DNA of 64,000 nt from Brachyspira pilosicoli P43/6/78 (GCF_000325665.1 NC_019908.1:1984001-2048000), one strand, 5' to 3'. Shown: positions 7,832 through 17,090, numbered from the stretch's first letter. Notes: generated by a model from the letters alone, not told the origin. Translations and numbers: made by a program.

Positions 7832-8749
7832 ATGATATATACTTTAACATTAAATCCTGCTGTTGACTATTATATAGACATGGAAAGCTTTGAAGAGGGA
7901 GATTTAAACAAAGTGAATAATGCCTATACATTGGCAGGAGGTAAGGGAATAAATGTTTCTAAGGTTTTAAAAAATTTTAATATTGAATCTACTGCATTAG
8001 GTTTTTGCGGCGGATTTACTGGGGATTATATAAAAAAAGATATTAAAGAATGCGGCATTAAAGAAAATTTTATTTATTTAGAAGAAGCTACAAGAATAAA
8101 TATTAAATTAAAAACAAGTAAGTCAGAAAGTGAAATAGCAGGCAAATCTCCAAATATATCAAAAGAAAAAGTTCATGAACTATTAAACTATATAAAAAAT
8201 AATATAAAAGAAAATGATATATTAGTTTTATCTGGAAGCGTTCCTAATTCTATTGAAAGCAGTATATATAAAGATATTATATCAAATGCAAATAAAAATA
8301 TAAAAGTGATATTAGATGCTAGAGACGAGGCATTTAAAATAGGATTAAGAGAAAAAGTATTTCTCACAAAACCTAATAAAAAAGAGTTAGGTGAATATTT
8401 TAATAAAAAAATAGAATCAACAGATGACATCATAAAATATGCTAGAGAATTAATAAAAGACGGAAGTAAAAATGTGATAGTATCTTTAGGAAAAGATGGT
8501 TCTGTATTAGTAACAGAAAATGAAGTTTATATAGGAAATGCTCCTAAAGGAAAATTAATAAGTTCTGTAGGTGCTGGAGATTCTATGGTTGCTGGTATAG
8601 TTTATGGATTAAGCAATAATTTAAGTATAGTTGATTCTTATAAATATGCTATAGCAAGCGGAAGCTCTACTGCATGTTCTGAAATGTTAACTACATTTGA
8701 AAATATGAATAAGTTTTTAGAAAAAGTTGAAATAAAAAAAATTAATTAA
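7832..8749 (+). CDS. fruK: 1-phosphofructokinase
   Basis: 305 residues, PfkB/ribokinase family. It phosphorylates fructose-1-phosphate, made by the PTS, to fructose-1,6-bisphosphate. The N-terminus IYTLTLNPAVDYYI and the GGKGINVSKVL motif are typical of FruK/LacC; the anion-hole/catalytic motif SSVGAGDSMVAG is near residue 245. AGGAGG precedes the ATG. Its position between fruR and fruA supports fructose-1-phosphate over tagatose-6-phosphate as substrate. Confidence 0.93.
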   Translation: MIYTLTLNPAVDYYIDMESFEEGDLNKVNNAYTLAGGKGINVSKVLKNFNIESTALGFCGGFTGDYIKKDIKECGIKENFIYLEEATRINIKLKTSKSESEIAGKSPNISKEKVHELLNYIKNNIKENDILVLSGSVPNSIESSIYKDIISNANKNIKVILDARDEAFKIGLREKVFLTKPNKKELGEYFNKKIESTDDIIKYARELIKDGSKNVIVSLGKDGSVLVTENEVYIGNAPKGKLISSVGAGDSMVAGIVYGLSNNLSIVDSYKYAIASGSSTACSEMLTTFENMNKFLEKVEIKKIN

Positions 8750-8781
8750 AGTTTATGTAATTATATAAATGGAGGAATAGG

Positions 8782-10656
8782 ATGTTAAAAGATGTTATAA
8801 CTTTAGATTGTATAAATATAGATTTAAAGGGACAAACAAAATCAGAAATTATAGATGAAATGGTAGACATTCTCTATAATAACGGCAAATTAAATGACAG
8901 AGAAGAGTATAAAAAAGAAATATTAAAGAGAGAAGCTCAAAGCTCAACAGGAATGGAAGAAGGAATAGCAATACCTCATGGTAAAACTGATGCTGTAAAG
9001 ATTCCTACAGTTGCAATAGGTATTTCTAAAAAAGGTGTTGATTATGAATCATTAGACGGTAAGCCTTCACATTTATTTTTTATGATAGCAGCACCAGCAA
9101 ATTCTAATAATTCTCATATTGAATTATTATCAAAAATAACAACACTTCTTCTTGAAGATGATATTAGAGAAGCACTTATCAATGCAAAAAGTAAAGAAGA
9201 AGTATTGGATATATTAATAAAGAATGCTGAGAAAGATAATGAAAACTCATCATTAAATCAAGAAACTAATAACGATTCATATCAAGTATTAGCAGTAACA
9301 GCATGCCCTACAGGAATAGCACATACTTATATGGCAGCAGATGCCTTACTTAAAAAAGGTAAAGAACTTGGTATTACTATCAAAGTAGAAACTAATGGTT
9401 CAAGCGGTGTAAAAAATGAACTTACAAAAGAAGAGATAAAAAATGCAAAAGGAATAATAGTAGCAGCTGATAAAAATGTTGCTATGGAGAGATTTGCTGG
9501 AAAGAATGTTGATATAGTAGGAGTAAAAGAGGCAATAAAAGACCCTGAAAGATTAATAAACAATGCCATAAATCAAACAGCTCCTATATATCATAGCAGT
9601 GAAGATAACACTCAATCTTCAAATAAATTTGCTAAGAAACCAAAAACAGGAGTATATAAACATTTAATGTCAGGAGTATCAAATATGCTTCCATTTGTTG
9701 TAGGCGGAGGTATATTGATAGCATTTTCATTTATGTTTGGTATTAATGCAAGCAACCCTAATGATCCTTCATACAATTATTTTGCTAAGCTTTTAAATGA
9801 CATTGGAGGAGGAAATGCATTCTTTCTAATGGTTCCTGTAATGGCAGGATTTATTGGTATGAGTATTGCTGACAGACCTGGTTTTGCTCCTGCTATGGTT
9901 GGAGGATTAATTTCTTTAAATAGCGGCGGCGGATTTTTGGGCGGTTTGATAGGCGGATTCTTAGGAGGATATATCACTCTTTTATTAAAAAAAGTATTTA
10001 ATAAATTGCCTGAAAGTTTGGACGGAATTAAGCCTGTTTTATTATATCCTTTATTTGGTATATTTATTACTGGTGCTATAATGTATTTATTCATTGTTAA
10101 TCCAATAGCTGCAATCAATACAGGACTTTCTAATTTCTTGAAAAACTTAGGTACAGGAAACTTAATATTATTAGGTGCTTTGCTTGGTGCTATGATGTCC
10201 ACTGATATGGGAGGCCCTATAAATAAAGCTGCTTTCACATTCGGTATAGCAATGATAGCTTCTGGTCAATATGCTCCTCATGCTGCTGTTATGGCTGGAG
10301 GTATGGTTCCTCCTTTGGGTATAGCATTAGCTACTACAATATTTAGAAATAAATTCTCTGCTGATGAAAGAGATGCTGGAAAAACTTGTTATGTTATGGG
10401 GCTTTCATTTATTACTGAAGGAGCTATACCATTTGCTGCTTCTGACCCTATAAGAGTTATTCCTTCTTGTATGATAGGTGCTGCAATTTCTGGGGCTTTA
10501 TCTATGGCTTTTCATATAGAATTAAGAGCTCCTCATGGTGGTATATTTGTTTTGCCTATAGTTAATAATCCTATAATGTATTTGCTTGCTATAGTAATAG
10601 GTTCTGTAGTTACAGCGGTACTTCTTGGATTTATTAAAAAGCCTGTTAATGAATAA
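8782..10656 (+). CDS. fruA: Fructose PTS enzyme II, EIIABC fusion
   Basis: 624 residues in one chain: EIIA (1-150) with the phosphorylated His66 in GIAIPHGKTD; EIIB (about 165-260) with Cys175 in AVTACPTGIAHTYMAADAL; and the membrane EIIC (about 290-620) with Gly-rich segments (SGVSNMLPFVVGGG) and the ADRPGFAPAMVGG loop. It imports and phosphorylates fructose to fructose-1-phosphate at the inner membrane, using phosphate from HPr (not in this window). It is the last gene of the fru operon; the stop is followed by a GC-rich repeat and then a strong terminator about 200 nt later. Confidence 0.95.
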   Translation: MLKDVITLDCINIDLKGQTKSEIIDEMVDILYNNGKLNDREEYKKEILKREAQSSTGMEEGIAIPHGKTDAVKIPTVAIGISKKGVDYESLDGKPSHLFFMIAAPANSNNSHIELLSKITTLLLEDDIREALINAKSKEEVLDILIKNAEKDNENSSLNQETNNDSYQVLAVTACPTGIAHTYMAADALLKKGKELGITIKVETNGSSGVKNELTKEEIKNAKGIIVAADKNVAMERFAGKNVDIVGVKEAIKDPERLINNAINQTAPIYHSSEDNTQSSNKFAKKPKTGVYKHLMSGVSNMLPFVVGGGILIAFSFMFGINASNPNDPSYNYFAKLLNDIGGGNAFFLMVPVMAGFIGMSIADRPGFAPAMVGGLISLNSGGGFLGGLIGGFLGGYITLLLKKVFNKLPESLDGIKPVLLYPLFGIFITGAIMYLFIVNPIAAINTGLSNFLKNLGTGNLILLGALLGAMMSTDMGGPINKAAFTFGIAMIASGQYAPHAAVMAGGMVPPLGIALATTIFRNKFSADERDAGKTCYVMGLSFITEGAIPFAASDPIRVIPSCMIGAAISGALSMAFHIELRAPHGGIFVLPIVNNPIMYLLAIVIGSVVTAVLLGFIKKPVNE

Positions 10657-10682
10657 AATAAAAAAACAGATTTTTTAAATTT

Positions 10683-10800
10683 AGAATATTTGTGGGGCTT
10701 TGCCCCCTGCGAAGCGTACCCGTAGGGTAACACCCCACTTCTTTTGGCGACCGAAGGAAGTGCCTGTGGGTATGACCCAAAGAAGCAAAAAGACTGCATT
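10683..10800 (-). repeat. GC-rich dispersed repeat, copy 2 (inverted)
   Basis: Reverse-oriented copy of the 2173 repeat: GGGGCTTTGCCCCCTGCGAA, GTAGGGTAACACCCCACTTC and a GAAGCAAAAAGACTGCA end. It lies in the gap between convergent fruA and the ABC transporter gene. An 88-codon antisense frame spans it and the end of fruA but has no support as a gene. Confidence 0.75.
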
Positions 10801-10852
10801 TTTTAATACTCAAATATAAAAAATTACAAAATATAATTGTTTAGAGATATAT

Positions 10853-10885
10853 AGAAGTATAGGAATTTCCTATACTTCTTTTTTT
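10853..10885 (+). terminator. Strong intrinsic terminator between fruA and the ABC gene
   Basis: Perfect 12-bp inverted repeat AGAAGTATAGGA / TCCTATACTTCT with a 3-nt loop, followed by a T-run on the plus strand. It ends the fru transcript after the repeat copy and may also slow minus-strand transcripts. Confidence 0.88.
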
Positions 10886-10902
10886 AAACTTAATTTACTT
10901 TT

Positions 10903-12558
10903 TTAACTCACTCTGTCTGTTTTCATCTTATACACTTTGTCAGCTATATTAAGCGTAGAGAGTCTATGCGATACCAAAACAACGGTTCTATCTTTACTAT
11001 TATCTTTTACAGATTTTAATATAACAGCTTCATTTAAACTATCAAGATTGCTTGTAGGCTCATCAAGAAGCATGAATGGTGCCTTGTGTAAAAAACTTCT
11101 AGCTATGCCAATACGTTGTTTTTCTCCGCCAGATAAAGTATCTCCAAGTTCTCCTACATTAGTATCATATCCATTTGGAAGACTCATTATAAAGTCATGT
11201 AATGATGCCTTTTTGCATGCTTCAATAACCTCTTCTCTTGTGGCATTTTTATCTGCTATTTTTATATTGTTTTCTATGGTGTCTTTAAATATTGAAGTCT
11301 CTTGTGTTACATAGCTTTCTAAATCTCTAAGAGAATCAGTATTAATATCTTTTATATTAGAGCCAGATATTTTTAAGCTTCCTTTTTTTATATCCCAAAA
11401 TCGCATAAAAAGTTTTAAAAGTGTTGATTTACCGCTTCCGCTTTTTCCGCTTATTCCTATTATCTTATTAGGCTCTATTTGTAAGTTGTAATCATTTAAT
11501 ATTTCTTCGCCTTCATAATCAAAGCATACATTCTCGCATTCAAGCCCATTAAACTCTAAAATACTCTCACCATCATAAACTTCTTCAATAATTGGTTTTT
11601 CATTAAGTAAATTTAATATTCTCTCTCCGCTTGCCAATGTCATAAATAAATTGTTTGATAAATTACTCAATGCTATCACAGGTCCGAAAGAACTTGCCAT
11701 TGCTATAGTAGGTATTAATATGTTAGAGAAATTTTTGTCTTTTGATATTAATACACTCACAACAAGAATAGCTAATGTAAATAATGATACTGCTGAAGTG
11801 GTAAGTCCTGATATTATGCCTTCATAGTGTTTTAGTTTTTTATTTAAATCCATTAAGTCATCAGTTTTATTTTCTATTGCTTGTATTCTTTTTTCACCGT
11901 ATCCAAATTGAAGTATCTCTTTTATTCCCCATAAACTGTCAAGAAAATAGCTGTTTAATTTACCAAAATTATTTCTATATTCCATTCCAGCATTTTTTCC
12001 AAACTTTGATGAAAAATAAGGAATTACAAAACCTATAGTAAAATATCCTAATAATGCAATAGCCCCTAAGATAATATTAAAACTTCCTATAAATATTGTC
12101 ATAATCATTGAAGTTAATACTCCTATAGCTATTGGTGAAATTGTATGAGCATAAAACACTTCAAGAAGTTCAATATCGCTTGTGATGAGTGCTATTAAAT
12201 TTCCTTTATCTCTTCCTTCAAGTTTTGCAGGTGATAATTTTCTTAAAGCCTTAAAAACTTTATCTCTAATAAGAGCAAGCAATTTAAAAGCTATAAAATG
12301 ATTGCTTAGCTGTTCAACATAGTGAAGCAAACCTCTTAAGGCTGCAAGCACCAAAACAGTAATGAATATTGTTTTTATTGTAAAGAAATTATTTAACCCC
12401 AAAAAAGTTAATATTGCATATCCGCCAAGTATTGTTATAGATATAGCACACAAGAATCCTAAAACTCCTGTAGTTATTGCCAATATCATAACATGCATAA
12501 GAGGAGCAATTAGCCCGATTAATTGTGCCATAATTTTAATACCGCTTCTTCGCATCAT
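10903..12558 (-). CDS. ABC exporter subunit, fused permease and ATPase (CydC-like)
   Basis: 551 residues: six predicted membrane helices (residues 1-300), then an ATPase domain with Walker A GKSGSGKST near 370, signature LSGGEKQRIGIARSF near 475 and Walker B FMLLDEPTSNLD near 495. GGAG lies 5-8 nt before the start. It is the second gene of a pair with the ABC half-transporter at 12872, so the two probably form a heterodimeric exporter in the inner membrane. The regulator TetR and the envelope genes upstream suggest an efflux or envelope role; substrate unknown. A 313-nt gap containing two GC-rich repeats separates it from its partner. Confidence 0.88.
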   Translation of the reverse strand: MMRRSGIKIMAQLIGLIAPLMHVMILAITTGVLGFLCAISITILGGYAILTFLGLNNFFTIKTIFITVLVLAALRGLLHYVEQLSNHFIAFKLLALIRDKVFKALRKLSPAKLEGRDKGNLIALITSDIELLEVFYAHTISPIAIGVLTSMIMTIFIGSFNIILGAIALLGYFTIGFVIPYFSSKFGKNAGMEYRNNFGKLNSYFLDSLWGIKEILQFGYGEKRIQAIENKTDDLMDLNKKLKHYEGIISGLTTSAVSLFTLAILVVSVLISKDKNFSNILIPTIAMASSFGPVIALSNLSNNLFMTLASGERILNLLNEKPIIEEVYDGESILEFNGLECENVCFDYEGEEILNDYNLQIEPNKIIGISGKSGSGKSTLLKLFMRFWDIKKGSLKISGSNIKDINTDSLRDLESYVTQETSIFKDTIENNIKIADKNATREEVIEACKKASLHDFIMSLPNGYDTNVGELGDTLSGGEKQRIGIARSFLHKAPFMLLDEPTSNLDSLNEAVILKSVKDNSKDRTVVLVSHRLSTLNIADKVYKMKTDRVS

Positions 12559-12594
12559 TTAAACTCCAATTTATTATTTTTTAGTATTATTATT

Positions 12595-12735
12595 TGTAGG
12601 GACTAGCCCCCTGCGAAGCGTGCCCCTAGGGTACACACCCCCACTTCTTTTGCGACCGAAGGGAGTCCTTCAGGACGACCGTAGGAAGTGCCTTCGGTAT
12701 TGCCACAAAGAAGCAAAAAGGCTATATTTTGAATA
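12595..12735 (-). repeat. GC-rich dispersed repeat, copy 3 (inverted)
   Basis: Reverse copy of the same family: GGGACTAGCCCCCTGCGAAG, CCCACTTCTTTTGCGACCGA, tandem GAAGGGAGTCC/GTAGGAAGTGCC motifs and a GAAGCAAAAAGGCTATA end. It sits between two genes that appear to encode partner ABC subunits. Confidence 0.72.
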
Positions 12736-12796
12736 GCTTTATAATTATATGTCTAAAATATAATCAATTATTTTATAGCTATTATTATTTGCACTT

Positions 12797-12850
12797 TTTG
12801 CAACTTTGACGAAGTCCACACCGTGTAAGGCGGGAAAAAGTTGAATAAAA
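12797..12850 (-). repeat. Short repeat of the AACTTTGACGAAGTCCACACC type
   Basis: Contains TTTGACGAAGTCCACACCG and GCGGGAAAAAGTTGAAT. Inverted relatives lie at 31110-31252 and 34330-34412, and a same-orientation relative at 62938-63012. Confidence 0.7.
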
Positions 12851-12871
12851 TAAAATTTTTAAAATATATAA

Positions 12872-14620
12872 TTATATCGCTATGCTTAGACTCTCTCCTT
12901 TTGTTATGCTCTCTAAATTTGTTTGTTCATTAAATATTCTCGCATACTCTCCATTTATACTCATCAATTCATTATGCGTGCCTTCTTCCTCTATAACGCC
13001 GTCTTTTAAGAAATATATCTTGTCTGAAGGTATGCAGTTGTAAAGTCTATGAGATATTAATATAACTGTCTTCTCTTTAGCAATATCTCTTATAATCTCC
13101 ATAATGCTCTCCTCACTTTCAACATCAACATTAGAAGTAGCCTCATCAAATATATATATATCAGCATTAAAAAGTATAGCCCTTGCTAATGCTAATCTCT
13201 GTTTTTGTCCTCCAGATAGATTGGAAGCTTTCTCCATTATCTTTGTATTAAGTCCGTCTTCAGTTTGTAAAAAATCATAAAGCTCCACTTTTTTTAATGC
13301 TTCATTCATCTTTCTTTCTGTGATAGTGCTTCCTGCCATTTTTAAGTTATCATATACAGTGCCTTCAAATAAATAACTGTTATGATCAACTACAACTATT
13401 TTTTTATATAAATCATCTTTTTCTATTGTAGAGAGTTCAATATCACCTATTTTTATAGAGCCTTTATAATTTTCATTTTTTAATGATATGAGTCCTGCAA
13501 TGGTGCTTTTTCCAGAACCAGAAACCCCTACTATAGAAACAAATGATTTTTCTTTGATATTGAGATTTATATTTTTTAATATGGTTTTATCTTCGTTGTA
13601 GGCAAAACTTACATTGTTAAAAATAATCTCTTCATTATCTTTATTTATTTTGTTTACTCTGTTTTTGTCTTCAGGCATATCAAGTATTTCAAACATCTTG
13701 TCGCTTGCAGATATTCCATTCATAGCTATGTGGAAGAATGAACCCAAAAGCCTTAAAGGGATAAAAAACTCTGCAGAAAGCATTATTATAGTGAATGTGC
13801 CTGCAAGGTTAATGTTTCCTTTTATATATTCAAGTATAGATATTATCACTCCCAAAGCAGCTCCGCCGTATGCGATTATGTCCATTATAGTTGTGGAGTT
13901 TAATTGCATAAATAGTAGATTCATCGTAGCAATTCTAAACTTTTCTGCTTCTATATTCATCTCTTCATTTTTCTTTTCATCGGCCTTATATATTTTTAAA
14001 GTGGTAAGTCCCTGTACATCTTCTAAAAATATCTCTCCCAAATCGCTATAGCTTCCCCAGTATTTTTTTAATATTTTCTTAGCAATTTGCACTATAGCAA
14101 CTATTGATAAAGGTATAAGAGGAACACATATTAAAAGTATAACAGCTGATTTTATACTTATAGTAGAAAGCACACAAAAAAGCACAATAGGAGCTATCAT
14201 ACTATAAAAGAATTGAGGCAAGTAACGTCCAAAATAAGTTTCTAATTGATCAACACCTTCCATTGATATTTGAACAATTTCGCTTGTTGAAAATTTTTCT
14301 TTGTATCTGCTTCCAAGCGTAAGAAGTTTTGAGTACATTTTCTCTCTTAAAGTTTGTTTTACTCTGCCAGAAGCATAATATGACATTTGCGATAATAAAA
14401 TATTAAATCTAAATCTTAATACTATTATAACAAGAAAAGCAATACATAATGTTATAATATCTTCTTTAGTTATATTTTTTTGATATGCTTTTTGTATAAT
14501 ATCTGCCATAAAAAATATTGCAGCTATATTGAGAGCTAAATTGGCAAGCTGTATTATTACATGCCAAGCGATATATTTTTTAGCTTCTCCCATTAAAGCT
14601 ATAAGCCTTTTATTTATCAT
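12872..14620 (-). CDS. ABC exporter subunit, fused permease and ATPase (CydD-like)
   Basis: 582 residues: six membrane helices in the first 320 residues and an ATPase domain with Walker A GVSGSGKSTIAG near 370, signature LSGGQKQRLALARAI near 467 and Walker B IYIFDEATSNVD near 490. Upstream of the partner subunit at 10903 and 24 nt downstream of a TetR regulator, it probably belongs to the operon that starts at the DUF454 gene (16268). It would export an unidentified compound. CydDC, siderophore-type and multidrug exporters share this architecture, so I do not name it. Confidence 0.88.
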   Translation of the reverse strand: MINKRLIALMGEAKKYIAWHVIIQLANLALNIAAIFFMADIIQKAYQKNITKEDIITLCIAFLVIIVLRFRFNILLSQMSYYASGRVKQTLREKMYSKLLTLGSRYKEKFSTSEIVQISMEGVDQLETYFGRYLPQFFYSMIAPIVLFCVLSTISIKSAVILLICVPLIPLSIVAIVQIAKKILKKYWGSYSDLGEIFLEDVQGLTTLKIYKADEKKNEEMNIEAEKFRIATMNLLFMQLNSTTIMDIIAYGGAALGVIISILEYIKGNINLAGTFTIIMLSAEFFIPLRLLGSFFHIAMNGISASDKMFEILDMPEDKNRVNKINKDNEEIIFNNVSFAYNEDKTILKNINLNIKEKSFVSIVGVSGSGKSTIAGLISLKNENYKGSIKIGDIELSTIEKDDLYKKIVVVDHNSYLFEGTVYDNLKMAGSTITERKMNEALKKVELYDFLQTEDGLNTKIMEKASNLSGGQKQRLALARAILFNADIYIFDEATSNVDVESEESIMEIIRDIAKEKTVILISHRLYNCIPSDKIYFLKDGVIEEEGTHNELMSINGEYARIFNEQTNLESITKGESLSIAI

Positions 14621-14644
14621 AAACTTTCCTTTATTTTTTAATTA

Positions 14645-15202
14645 TTAATAAATACTTCTTTTTATTATCTCTTTTATCCCAGAACTGTCATAATCCTCTC
14701 TAGTCATAGCACTTATTATAAATGACAATATTATATCTATAAACTTATCCGCAGTAAAACTTTCATTGAATGCATCTTTTCTCACATTCTTATCATTCAT
14801 AAGATTTTTATATAAACCATCTCTAATATGTGTTTTTATATTATTCATCATACCAATAGCCTTGGTTTTATTTTTTCCAAATAATATAGTAGAATGCATC
14901 AAGAAAAAATTTGGATATTCTTTATTTCCTTTTTCAATACTCTTAAAAATTGTATCTATCACTTCCATAAAACTATTAGATTGTATACATATATTTGAAG
15001 GGTGAAATATATCAAGCCATATGCTTCCTATTATAGATATAGTTAACTCCTCTTTTGAATTAAAATAATTATATATAGAACCAATAGCTATATTACAGTT
15101 TTCAGCTATTGTTCTTATATTGATTGAATTAAAACCTTTCTTTTTTATAAGTTCTCTGCTTATATTAAGTATTTCTTCTTTTGAAGTTATATTTTTATTC
15201 AT
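14645..15202 (-). CDS. TetR-family regulator of the envelope/ABC cassette
   Basis: 185 residues. The N-terminal helix-turn-helix is clear (FNSINIRTIAENCNIAIGSIYNYFNSKEEL, residues about 20-50; only the motif is cited); the C-terminal part is helical. There is no promoter in the 48 nt upstream, so it is transcribed with the barrel-protein and DUF454 genes. Two identical palindromes, TGAACANTGTTCA, overlap the two promoters feeding this cassette (16296 and 17051) and are the best candidates for its operator. The likely role is a repressor that controls its own operon and the TPR gene, released by a compound the ABC pair exports. That link is inference. Confidence 0.85.
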   Translation of the reverse strand: MNKNITSKEEILNISRELIKKKGFNSINIRTIAENCNIAIGSIYNYFNSKEELTISIIGSIWLDIFHPSNICIQSNSFMEVIDTIFKSIEKGNKEYPNFFLMHSTILFGKNKTKAIGMMNNIKTHIRDGLYKNLMNDKNVRKDAFNESFTADKFIDIILSFIISAMTREDYDSSGIKEIIKRSIY

Positions 15203-15250
15203 AATATTTACTTCCTTTAATTTTTTAATACTTATTTTATTAATTTATTA

Positions 15251-15857
15251 CTAAATATAATATCTTACACCCATGCTCATTCTTCCAAAACCAACCATAT
15301 TCAATTTTCTAGGATATCCAAGTTTTGCCCCATTATAAATATCATGAAGTCCCCCGCCAAACTCTAACACTATACCTACATGTTTGCTTACATTTATATT
15401 AAATCCAGCACCTCCGCCAACTTCCCAATATAAAGGCTCTGAAAATAAAAATTTATGGTCTGTATCAGCACCAAATGATAAAAAACCAAAACTTGCAAAA
15501 GCAAATGCATATCTTGCTATGCTTATTTCTCCTGTATACACATCTTTGCTTCCAAAAGTAATTTTCTGCATAAAACCTAATTGATACATGTCCGGGTTAT
15601 CATCATATATTTTTGAGCCTACTATAGAAGTATAACTTTTCATCTCAAAATTGTTATACTTAAATAGTTTAAAACCAAACTCTATATTAACACTTGTCTT
15701 TATAGTATCAGCACTGCTGTATAACCCTATAGAAAAAAATCTATTATCTATTCCAGATAAAACTTTATTTTTTTTATCTTCCTCCTCTGTATATGCAATA
15801 TACAAAAAAACTTAAAGTTATAATATTTATTACAGCAATATATTTATATACCTTCAT
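15251..15857 (-). CDS. Outer-membrane beta-barrel-type protein, first copy (frameshifted)
   Basis: Paralogue of the 201-residue protein at 19015-19620. The intact frame (15251-15805) lacks a signal peptide. ATG 15857, with AGGT upstream, gives MKVYKYIAVINIITLS and then stops early. Removing one T of the seven-T run (plus-strand A-run 15804-15810) joins the frames and gives exactly 201 residues with a signal peptide, matching the paralogue's length. The mature part alternates polar and aromatic residues, as in a small barrel (NRFFSIGLYSSAD, GGGAGFNINVSKHVGIVLEFGGG, RMSMGVRYYI), and ends in an aromatic-rich strand typical of outer-membrane insertion. Specific function unknown. Confidence 0.8.
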
Positions 15858-15872
15858 AATAATACCTGTTTT

Positions 15873-16268
15873 CTATTCATCAAATTCAATATTTGTGTTT
15901 TCTTTATATTCTTTTATGGTCTTTATACATACAAAAAAATAAAAATATTTTATTGTAAGTAATACAACTAATGCAATTCTTGCATGCAAATTATTTACTA
16001 ATATAAAAGCAATTATAAGCATAATACTTACAGGTATGAGTATGCTAAGTTTAGATTTTAATGTCATAGCTTTTGATTTTACAAAACTCTCTAAATGTTT
16101 TTTGTAAAGTTTTGTTGATATAAACCAATTATGAAACTTTTGAGAGCCTTTTGCAAAGAAAAAAGCAGCAAGCAAAAGAAATGGAGCAGTTGGAAGTATT
16201 GGGAGAGCTACTCCTATTATTCCAAGTCCCATAAACAAAAAAGCTAAAACTATGTATAATATTCTCAT
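15873..16268 (-). CDS. DUF454 (YbaN-like) inner-membrane protein, first copy
   Basis: 131 residues from ATG 16268; a TTG at 16274 gives two more residues and is closer to the AGGA ribosome site, so the start is not certain. The paralogue at 20018 supports the ATG. Family marks: GLGIIGVALPILPTAPFLLLAAFFFAKGS near residues 15-45, FHNWF and LYKKHLESF. Three to four membrane helices. DUF454 function is not established. It is first in a run of DUF454, barrel protein, TetR, ABC, ABC, behind a promoter overlapped by a palindrome. Confidence 0.88.
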   Translation of the reverse strand: MRILYIVLAFLFMGLGIIGVALPILPTAPFLLLAAFFFAKGSQKFHNWFISTKLYKKHLESFVKSKAMTLKSKLSILIPVSIMLIIAFILVNNLHARIALVVLLTIKYFYFFVCIKTIKEYKENTNIEFDE

Positions 16269-16295
16269 AAACAAAGCATTCCTAATATATCATAG

Positions 16296-16336
16296 TGAAC
16301 AATGTTCATTATAAATTAATAGTACTTTTTAGTCAA
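16296..16336 (-). promoter_or_regulatory. Promoter with overlapping palindromic operator
   Basis: On the minus strand: -35 TTGACT (plus 16331-16336), 17-bp spacer, -10 TATAAT (plus 16308-16313), and directly downstream the 13-bp palindrome TGAACATTGTTCA (16296-16308). Pairing extends to 21 bp with one mismatch. An operator at this position would block transcription of DUF454 and the genes after it. Confidence 0.82.
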
Positions 16337-16351
16337 TAATAAATATGAACT

Positions 16352-17020
16352 TTATAGTGTTTTTTTGTAATTAAAATTCCTATCCATTGCATATTCTAAT
16401 AGATAGCCGTTTGAATATATTTCTTTACTCATTTTTATATACTTAATATAGTTTTCATTATCATTTATTTTAAAATAATATTGCGACAGCCAAACATAGG
16501 CTAAATATTTCTGATATTTTTCTTTAGCATTCATTAAAGCTTTATTAAAATATTGAAAAGCTTTTTTACTGCTTCCTCCAGCTATTTTAGGAGCATGCAT
16601 ATATCCCACAGCTGTGCCTAAAAGAGCAAAGAAATTTTTATCATCTTTATCTAATATAGTTTTATATATATCTTTACTCTTTGAACCAAAAGAAATTTTT
16701 TCTGGAACATTGCAATAATAGATTATATAATTCATTAATTCTGATACGCTAATTAAATAATCAATATCATCAGAGCTTTCATAATCATTGTTTTTATTAA
16801 TTGCATCTTTTAAAAAATTGTATTTTTCTTTTTCATCTTTTATATATTTTGATTGTACTAAGAAATATAAGTTTTGATATGTTTGAGATGAATTAGCTTC
16901 TATATTTTTTATATCATAATAAGATGAATAATAATCATTATAAAAATCATTAATTTCTTTAGAATTATATGAATATAGAGAAGTGTAAAATATTGTCAAC
17001 AGCAAAATTATATATTTCAT
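16352..17020 (-). CDS. Secreted TPR-like protein, first copy
   Basis: 222 residues with an N-terminal signal peptide (MKYIILLLTIFYTSLYSYN) and helical repeats; the C-terminal half has TPR-like units (KAFQYFNKALMNAKEKYQKYLAYVWLSQYYFK) around a Gly-rich turn, GTAVGYMHAPKIAGGS. It is clearly paralogous to 20554-21222. Probably periplasmic. TAGGAGT precedes the ATG, and its promoter carries the same palindrome as the DUF454 promoter, so the TPR gene and the downstream operon look co-regulated. Exact function unknown; the conserved HAPKIAGGS-type loop may help find homologues. Confidence 0.8.
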   Translation of the reverse strand: MKYIILLLTIFYTSLYSYNSKEINDFYNDYYSSYYDIKNIEANSSQTYQNLYFLVQSKYIKDEKEKYNFLKDAINKNNDYESSDDIDYLISVSELMNYIIYYCNVPEKISFGSKSKDIYKTILDKDDKNFFALLGTAVGYMHAPKIAGGSSKKAFQYFNKALMNAKEKYQKYLAYVWLSQYYFKINDNENYIKYIKMSKEIYSNGYLLEYAMDRNFNYKKTL

Positions 17021-17050
17021 AGATTATACTCCTAAATTAAGTGCTTTAAC

Positions 17051-17090
17051 TGAACATTGTTCATTTTATATAAAAATATATTTTTGTCAA
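17051..17090 (-). promoter_or_regulatory. Promoter with second copy of the palindromic operator
   Basis: On the minus strand: -35 TTGACA (plus 17085-17090), 16-bp spacer, -10 TAAAAT (plus 17063-17068), then TGAACAATGTTCA (17051-17063) overlapping the start site. Same sequence and same place relative to the -10 as at 16296. Confidence 0.8.

Noticed and set aside
9777-10238. 153-codon open frame antisense to fruA
   Set aside because: It mirrors the EIIC coding sequence, has a Pro/Ile-rich composition typical of antisense membrane genes and no ribosome site.
10533-10799. 88-codon frame across the end of fruA and a GC-rich repeat
   Set aside because: Its sequence is the repeat read in reverse; other copies are not open in a matching frame.
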